A stretch of DNA of 64,000 nt from Puccinia triticina. Taxonomy: Eukaryota; Basidiomycota; Pucciniomycetes; Pucciniales; Pucciniaceae. Under the pieces are notes generated by a model, which saw only the letters and a program-made list of their open reading frames with translations, was not told the DNA's origin and did not search any database. Every line of letters starts with the position of its first letter. Within the stretch, counting starts at the first letter, position 1. This document shows positions 57,940 to 64,000 of the stretch, piece after piece. The stretch covers positions 2,790,001 through 2,854,000 of the forward strand of contig NC_070564.1 of the NCBI RefSeq assembly GCF_026914185.1, given 5' to 3'. Position numbers and translations under genes: made by a program.

Positions 57940-59208
57940 AATAGGGTGCCTGTGGAATGTTTACATCAAGGGAGGAAGCATTGTATAGACAACCTATCCA
58001 ACTGTGCTCACAAATTGCTTTCCCTTGGAGCCGCTTGAACCGGCCAAAAACCCTCTTTTCAATTCATGAAGTACTGGATAACCTCTCCTTCTCTATTCCT
58101 GGATAAAAATGTATTCAAATTTATATTGGATAAGCAGCTTGTGAATTGTGACGTGCCAGTGCAGGTGGTACCTAACTTAATCAAGTCCCTCTGCAATTGG
58201 AGAGGGAGGATGTCCCACAGGGAGCCTACAAAGGAGGCCGCCTGTGGAGGGAGGAAGTTATTTAGGTTAGTGGTGTTAGAGAAAGCACACAGTGCTGGAT
58301 GCAAAATATGTGCATCAGGTTTTTAAAAGAAATTTATGCAAACTGGCCCCATATACACAAGTGCTTCAAAGCCATGCGGAGGTTTCTTGCTGATGTTGAA
58401 AATTTTCAACTGAGCCTTCAGTCTTCAGTCCACAACCTACCCAAATGGGCCTTACAAGTTCCCAATCATTCTTTGGCTTGAATGTGACCGACTAAGCCGG
58501 CGTACAAAGGTGATAATGTTCCACCAGAAACTGAGACCACTTCTTCATTCAAACCATTAACAAGAAAGATCTTTCTCATGATGGTGAAGAAGGGCTATGA
58601 ATTTTTCAATCTCAATGATAAATTTTTCAATCTCAATGATCTTTATTATTATACTTCCTGGTTGAATGATGAGTGGAGGACCAGCTGCAAGGATTGTTTT
58701 GCTGAAAATATTGATCATGTAAATTAATAGCTTCCCTTGTGAATTTCCTCAACAAAACAGCCTCTGAGTCATCAACCATCACCTTTGCAACATCTAAACT
58801 GACTCTGCTGTACTTGATTACTCAACTATCCCTGCATTTTAAGCAAGGGAATTCCCTACCCAGTGCTATCTCCAAGGTATTCCCTGTCCACTGAAGTCTA
58901 AGACAGAGAACCAATTGTAACATCGTCAGTCTTTCTCTCCCTCAGCTTGAATCCAATCCTGCTTAGGAAGTTCAAAGACAATATAGGAAAATATTCTGCG
59001 GTCCTTAGGTCCTTACTCAAAATCCTGTTTGAGCTGTGGTGCTCTGCACTGGGTGTGACATAGGTGCTGATTGCATGTGCTACTCAATTTTTTTCCAGAA
59101 AGGCAAAGTGACTGTTCCATTTAATCAAAGGAAGATGAAACTTCCAATGTGGTTATTAATTCTCTGTTGGCAGGAAATTTTACAGGCCTAAAATGAGATT
59201 ATTTCTGG
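57940..59208. other. gene-free spacer
   Basis: About 1.3 kb, AT-rich, with a local duplication TTTTTCAATCTCAATGAT at 58596-58613 and 58623-58640. No gene or element ends seen. Confidence 0.55.
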
Positions 59209-59215
59209 CTGTATG

Positions 59216-59351
59216 CAACAATGCATCTACACTACAGTTAGCGGGTTGGTATTACACCAAACATTACGGCCCCAGATTACTAGCTGCAAGTGCTACACTA
59301 TGTACTTTCTTAGTGGTGCTAATTACATTTAGTGTAATAGATGCATCATTG
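59216..59351. mobile_element. 136-bp MITE, 7-bp TSD CTGTATG
   Basis: Left end CAACAATGCATCTACACTA, right end ATAGATGCATCATTG; exact CTGTATG at 59209-59215 and 59352-59358. It is the shortest member of the CAAC-ended group. The open frame that runs across it is fortuitous. Confidence 0.85.
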
Positions 59352-59453
59352 CTGTATGAGTGCACCATTAATTAAAGCATTCTGCTATGTGAGATAATTG
59401 AATTTTTCATCTTTTTGATAAAAGTTTAATTTATATTTCAGGACTTGAGCCCT

Positions 59454-60566
59454 CACCAGGGGAGGATTTGACGCACTCTCCAGAGAGTGCCTGACTGTAA
59501 TTTTATGTTGTTCTGGGTCTGATGTCAGTTAGATGTGTATTAGGAAATGATTGATAAATTATTCAGGAGTCAATGGGAAGTCTTTCATAATTTATGAGGA
59601 AGTATCACAGGACCTCATGCAATGTTGTATAGAGCTGTTTCATTCCTTAAGGATAACTCAATTACAACCTATAATGAAATGATATTTACTCAATGCCCAA
59701 TTATCAATCATTTATGGTGAATTTATGGTGATCAATTTCTCTATGTGCAAGGGGTTTCACACAACATAAATGTGACTAGCTGGGGCTTTAATGGCTTTCC
59801 GACCAGTTTTTAATTGTCATGGAGCTGTGAAAGGCCCCTCTGGTGATCTGTCACCACAATGTACGCGCGTACACAAAGGTGACATTGTAAAAATGGAAAA
59901 CAGCTCACATGCATTTGCATGGAGACATTGAAAAACAAAAGACCATAAAAACAAATCACAATCTTATATGTGTTAAGAATCCAGGTTGTCTAGCTGAAAT
60001 CTGGTACAACAAAACTCCAAGCTTGACTTGACACATACTTTCACCCTATTTTCATCCTTTTTTGGCTCAATTATAGATGATACCTGCTTTTATTTAGGGA
60101 AATATGACAATTCAGGTGGGCCTTTCACATCATTCTAACCGGTGGGTATGTGTTATTGATCTGAAAGAGGCCCAGCCTATAATTTGTAACAACATTTTAC
60201 GCGCGCAATGAGGGAGAAATTAGCAAAGTGAAAACAGTGAAAACCTTCATGAGCATGTGAATAATATGAATTGAATCCCAAGAAATCATAACAATCAACA
60301 AACAGGTCAAATTGAGTTATGATTTAATTGTGGTCAGTGTGTCTTGGTTGTTTCAGCTGTGTTCTGATTGAGTTCCAGTTGAGTTCTGCATGAATTCTTG
60401 ATGATTTATGGATGAATCCAGGATCAGTTTCAGAACGGTTGTGGATGAGTTCAAGCATTGTTCATTATTTCTTACACTAATTTCACCAAAAGCATCCAGC
60501 ACAGTTCTGGAAAAAGGGTACGGTATGGCACTCTCTGGAGAGTGCATCAAAATCACCCCTGGTGCC
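59454..60566. mobile_element. 1113-bp TIR element with subterminal GCACTCTCCAGAGAGTGC palindrome
   Basis: TIRs of 38 bp starting CACCAGGGG differ at three positions. Each contains the 18-bp perfect palindrome GCACTCTCCAGAGAGTGC (59471-59488 and the GCACTCTCTGGAGAGTGC form near 60528-60545). AT-rich interior without coding potential. The flanking sequence gives no clear duplication beyond CCT. An orphan end of the family lies at 49175-49212. Confidence 0.8.
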
Positions 60567-61346
60567 TGATTCAAGGCTGCTATGTATGAATATATTTCCA
60601 TGAGTTGCAATAAACCTGATTGTGCAATTTACATTTTTTGTTCTGGGGCGCAGCCGCAATTTCCCTAATTTCTCATAGTGCTCAGGCCACTCGGGAGCAC
60701 TCGGGCCGGGGCTACTTCGTCCCGCGGGGACGCGGGGTCCCGAAGGGACCCCCGTTCAAGAGGCTTTGTTAAGCTCGGGAAGCACCATCCAATCACCTAC
60801 TCACATGAGTAGGGTCAAGGCGTAGTGGCAACCTATTCAGGGCGCGGGTGCGCGTTTAGGTTTCGTGGAATTGTGATATGCAAGTTCTCTCAATTCATAA
60901 GTTTTTAGATACACTCAATTAAGTCAGCGCTACAGTGTTGCTTCTAGACATGTTCAGTGACAGGTGTCACCTAGGTGGTCCCGAGTACCAGGCATAATAG
61001 GGCCGGTACTCCAAGACCACCGTGTGTGGGTTAGGGTTAAAAGGGGGCGCGAGTGCTTTGGCTGAAAGCCTAGCCCAGAACCTGGAGCTCCAAGGGGAGA
61101 TGCCGTAGCGCCACATCGTGGGTAAGGCTAAATCTCGCTCCTGGAGGCCCCAGGGATAAGGGCGCGCTATAGCGCTCCCAGATTAGAAGTGCACACCAGA
61201 GTGTGCCAGGGTCGGTGCAAGGCCCATAACTCAAGACTAAGTAGTCGAGAGCCCCGCACCGACGCTTCCGGTTCCCTATGCCGCAACGGCTTCCACAGGG
61301 GAGTGTCTGTGAGAAGTAGTGGTCCCTATTACTTCATCACCCGAGT
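60567..61346. other. GC-richer spacer next to a recombinase relic
   Basis: Contains short hairpins (for example GGGGTCCCGAAGGGACCCC at 60734-60752). It may belong to the same element as the tyrosine-recombinase relic that follows. No gene is supported. Confidence 0.45.
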
Positions 61347-61688
61347 TCAGGTGCGCTGCCAGGATGCCTCTAGTTCAAACAAAAGCTTCAAAGTAGTCGC
61401 CAAGTCGGCCTTGGAGTACTCTCTCAGGTAGAGTTTGTAGCAGTCCGAGATCCAACGGCCTAGTTTGCAAATTTCGTCCGTAGGTACCCCAACGGTGCAT
61501 CGCAGAGAGGCACCTCCTACCCAGAAGGAATGACCGGTGATTTCGGCGCAGCCCCTTTTCTTCCAGATTTGGTCCAGTTTACGGCAGACCACTCGCTTGG
61601 TGAGGTGAACCCTGTTGAAGTTAAAGTAGTTCTTTTGGTTCTTTCTCATTTTCCCGCCTTTAGTGTAGTTGTGCCGCAGTTGTTCCAA
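61347..61688 (-). pseudogene. tyrosine recombinase C-terminal fragment (DIRS/Crypton type)
   Basis: Reads GCAEITGHSFWVGGASLRCT, then GVPTDEICKLGRWISDCYKL, then YLREYSKADLA. This is the C-terminal catalytic part of transposon tyrosine recombinases: the H-x-x-R box (GHSF-R-VGGA in functional copies, here Trp instead of Arg), the GRW box, and the nucleophile Tyr in CYKLYLREY. The first catalytic Arg and the N-terminal half are missing. A stop lies just upstream of 61688, near where Copia sequence begins, so the Copia insertion probably truncated it. Confidence 0.75.
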
Positions 61689-61947
61689 AACCTAGTTGAT
61701 CTTATAAAACTCCGTTCTTATCATGTATCGGTTCTTTTCTCAATCAACTCATTTAGTTTCATCAAACAACTCTTCGCTAACTCTCATCACAACTGATCAG
61801 GTTCGTTACTCATTAAGGTTATCTTATCATGTATCCTTCCATCTTAACCAACTCTTATCTTGTTGTTCAGGTTAATGATTGTTCGCGGTACTAAGTCGTA
61901 CACTCGTGTAGTTACTTATATCACTACACCTTAAAGCTCCGAGTTCA
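61681..61947 (+). repeat. probable 5' LTR of the Copia element
   Basis: The right boundary (CGAGTTCA, ending in CA at 61947) is set by the primer-binding site just downstream. The left boundary is uncertain; TGTTCC at 61681 is the best TG start and gives about 267 bp. The 3' LTR lies outside the window, so this cannot be confirmed here. Confidence 0.5.
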
Positions 61948-61950
61948 TTA

Positions 61951-61964
61951 GGTTATGAGCCCAG
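61951..61964 (+). other. Copia primer-binding site, anticodon arm of initiator tRNA-Met
   Basis: GGTTATGAGCCCAG is complementary to CTGGGCTCATAACC, the anticodon stem-loop of an initiator tRNA-Met (anticodon CAT). Several Ty1/Copia elements (copia, Ty5) prime from a tRNA-iMet fragment cut in the anticodon loop rather than from the tRNA 3' end, and this site fits that mode. It lies three bases after the presumed LTR end. Confidence 0.75.
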
Positions 61965-62011
61965 ATTGTGCTTAAATCTGCAACCTCTTCAAACCCGAGT
62001 CTTCGTACGCA

Positions 62012-64000
62012 ATGACCGATAAGGCTATCCATCGTCTTCCGATTCTCACCAGGACTACTTTTGACGACTGGCGAAATGTCATGTTCTCATTCTGTCTTGA
62101 GAAGGGAGTCGATGAGCACTTGTTATCTGACTTGGTCACTGGTGAAAGAGATCCGATCGCCAAAGCAACTCTTAAACTTCAAAAAGGAGTTGCGGCGGGA
62201 ATCTTAGGTCGCAACTTAGGGGTAGAAAACTACGCCAAGTTCATCACTGAAGAAAATAAGAAACAACCTCATCTTATTTGGACCGCTTTGACTGATCACT
62301 TTCAGTCAAATTCAGCTCAAAATCAATTGGTTGTTTACCAAGATTTTCTAAAAATTAGATTCAACTCGACTCTCGAGCAATTTTTGATGGATATAGATGT
62401 AGGGTTATCTCGTGTTCGGTCGGTAGGGATCCAAATCGTCAAGATGGAAAAGTGAACGCTTGATGAACATCTATTAGCCGAATACCTTGTCAACCTTTTG
62501 CCTTCCAAACTGGAAGGAACTAAAGATCTTCTTCTCAATAAGAGTCCGATCGACATCGATACTGTCAAACAATTCCTCAACTCTAAATCTTTGAGTTTGA
62601 ACGCTGAAAACTCCTCATCTGCTTCCGAAGGGGTTATCATAAAGAGTGAAAATGCTCTCAAGTCCGTCGTGGCAACCTGTGAAAACGGTGTTCACAACGA
62701 GGATGCTCCGCATTCTAAGTCAAATTGCTATCAACTTCATCCGAATAAGGCAACCGAAGCATACAAAAAACGTCGAAGTCAAACTGCTTCAAAGAAGAAA
62801 GCTAACGCCGTGACATCCAAAGATATTAGCGGGGTCTACGTCTGCGTTTCTACTCCTCAAGCTTTGGCGGTGATCCACGACAACGCACTGATCTTCCTAG
62901 ACAGCTGCTGCTCTGATCATATGTTTCCTGAATGTCGTAATTTCACTGAGTACGAAAAATTCGACTCTGCGGTGAACGTTGCTAGCGGACAATATTTACC
63001 TATTAAAGGACGCGGTCTCATCAAAATCAAGAGTGACAACGGGAAATCTTTCGTCGTTAAGGCTCTTCATGTGCCTGATTTAACTCACGCGCTTTTGAGT
63101 CTCGCGCGCTTGTCAGCATCCAACTGTGACTTGCTCCGTCGGGATGGTTCTCAATACTTCGTTAAGGATATTGTTAAGAATATCGTCCTTTTCGAAGCAA
63201 ATATCAGCAGCAACATCTTTGTCTGCCAGGTCAGAGTTGTTCAACCACCGGGTTCCTCCAAGTCGTTATCGAATGCTACGCAAGCTCAAGGTCCGTCTAA
63301 ATTCGCTTCACTAAGCTCAGCGGATGTTGACTCTGAACTTGCGCACAGGCAAGCGGGGCACCCTAGCCGAGAAGCATTAGTTAAAATGTTCGACTTAAGC
63401 TACTCAACTTCAAATTGTGAATCGTGTTGCATTTCAAAATCTCACCGTCAACCATTTACTAGTCAACTACCTAAGCCTACTTGTGTCCTTGACTATGTTT
63501 ACATGGATCTCAGCGGCAAAATAACGCCAGCCACTGTTGGGAAATGTTCATACTACTTCAAAATTACCGACGCTTTCTCTTTGTATAAACATGTATATAT
63601 TTTATCATCAAAAAGTCAAGCTTTCAAAAAGTTCAAAGAATATTTCAATGAAGTAACAACGTTTCACTCAAGGAAGCTTCTTAACCTGGTAACCAATGGC
63701 GGTGGCAAATTTTGCTCCGCAGAGTTTGAAAGTTATCTTAAGGATCAAGGCATTCGTCATCATATCACTGCACCTTATACACCTCAGCAAAACTCAATTG
63801 CTGAAAGGGGTAATAGGACGACAAGTGAGAAGGCGCGATCTCTCCTGAAGCAAGCTTTGCTACCTGTTACCTTGTGGGGGGAAGCCGTTATGACTGCCGT
63901 TTTCTACAAGAATATTACGCCAACCAAGAAAATAAAGTGGAAATCTCTGCATGAAGTTTGGTTTGGATATTGTTTTAACCTTGCTTGTTTGCGTGTATTT
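62012..64000 (+). pseudogene. Ty1/Copia gag-pol (5' part), open at the window edge
   Basis: ATG at 62012. One TGA at 62453-62455; the same frame then stays open to base 64000. Gag part: FDDWRNVMFSFCLEKGVDEH, then GLSRVRSVGIQ. Only a remnant of a zinc knuckle (NCYQLHP). The protease motif is FLDSCCSDHMF, where active enzymes have DSGAS/DSGCS, so the Gly after Ser is Cys. GAG-pre-integrase finger: AHRQAGH..CESC. Integrase: first Asp in YMDLSGK; the second acidic site reads VTNGGGKFCSAEF where TDNGGEF is expected, so the Asp is lost; the Glu in SIAERGNRT is kept. RT and RNase H must lie beyond the window. Three independent lesions make this copy inactive. Confidence 0.9.

Noticed and set aside
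61347..61688. Starship captain recombinase
   Set aside because: The fragment resembles DIRS/Crypton recombinases, no cargo or captain-type N-terminus is visible, and Starships are known mainly from Pezizomycotina.

Overview
The window reads as nuclear DNA of a filamentous basidiomycete, most likely a rust fungus (Pucciniales; inference from gene style and repeat content, no search was run). The host genes carry many short introns of about 65-100 nt with GT..AG ends. Everything to the right of them is nested transposable elements (TEs), many still bounded by exact target-site duplications (TSDs).

Host gene island (about 750-7040): a four-exon JmjC-domain gene of the JMJD5/KDM8 type (minus), an 893-bp hairpin transposon with an 8-bp TSD, a three-exon DUF202 membrane-protein gene (minus), and a seven-exon F-BAR (Cdc15/Imp2-like) gene (plus). 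The last two are divergent across only 133 bp.

Repeat region A (8185-31375): two related hAT transposons with 8-bp TSDs and twelve-exon transposase genes. One (8193-11937) has a premature stop; the other (21384-24977) has an uninterrupted 784-codon gene and sits inside an older relative. Between them lies a third hAT-type element (13974-20050) with a 7-bp TSD, whose transposase gene is broken by two stop codons, a 1.2-kb foldback element and a 1.16-kb solo LTR. Small non-autonomous relatives with the same end type and 7-bp TSDs recur at 29709, 30173, 55283, 57609 and 59216.

Repeat region B (31491-36449): one very long palindrome with arms of about 2 kb made largely of a repeated ~175-bp unit. 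One arm carries an extra hairpin element and a 201-bp duplication.

Repeat region C (38822-48181): a degenerate Ty3/Gypsy retrotransposon on the minus strand with 0.76-kb LTRs. Its primer-binding region preserves about 53 nt matching the 3' half of a mature, spliced, CCA-tailed tRNA-Tyr, and a hairpin/intron-like module recurs five times in the element. One LTR is interrupted by a 1.05-kb inverted LTR-gag insertion, and the other LTR shows the empty site.

Repeat region D (48182-64000): a transposon filled with short palindromic repeats, a LINE relic (reverse transcriptase with a lost catalytic Asp, then RNase H in another frame), several MITEs, a tyrosine-recombinase relic, and at the right edge the 5' part of a Ty1/Copia element whose primer-binding site matches the anticodon arm of initiator tRNA-Met.

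No rRNA gene, functional tRNA gene, CRISPR array or secondary-metabolite cluster was seen. Beyond the three genes at the left, I recognise no host gene.
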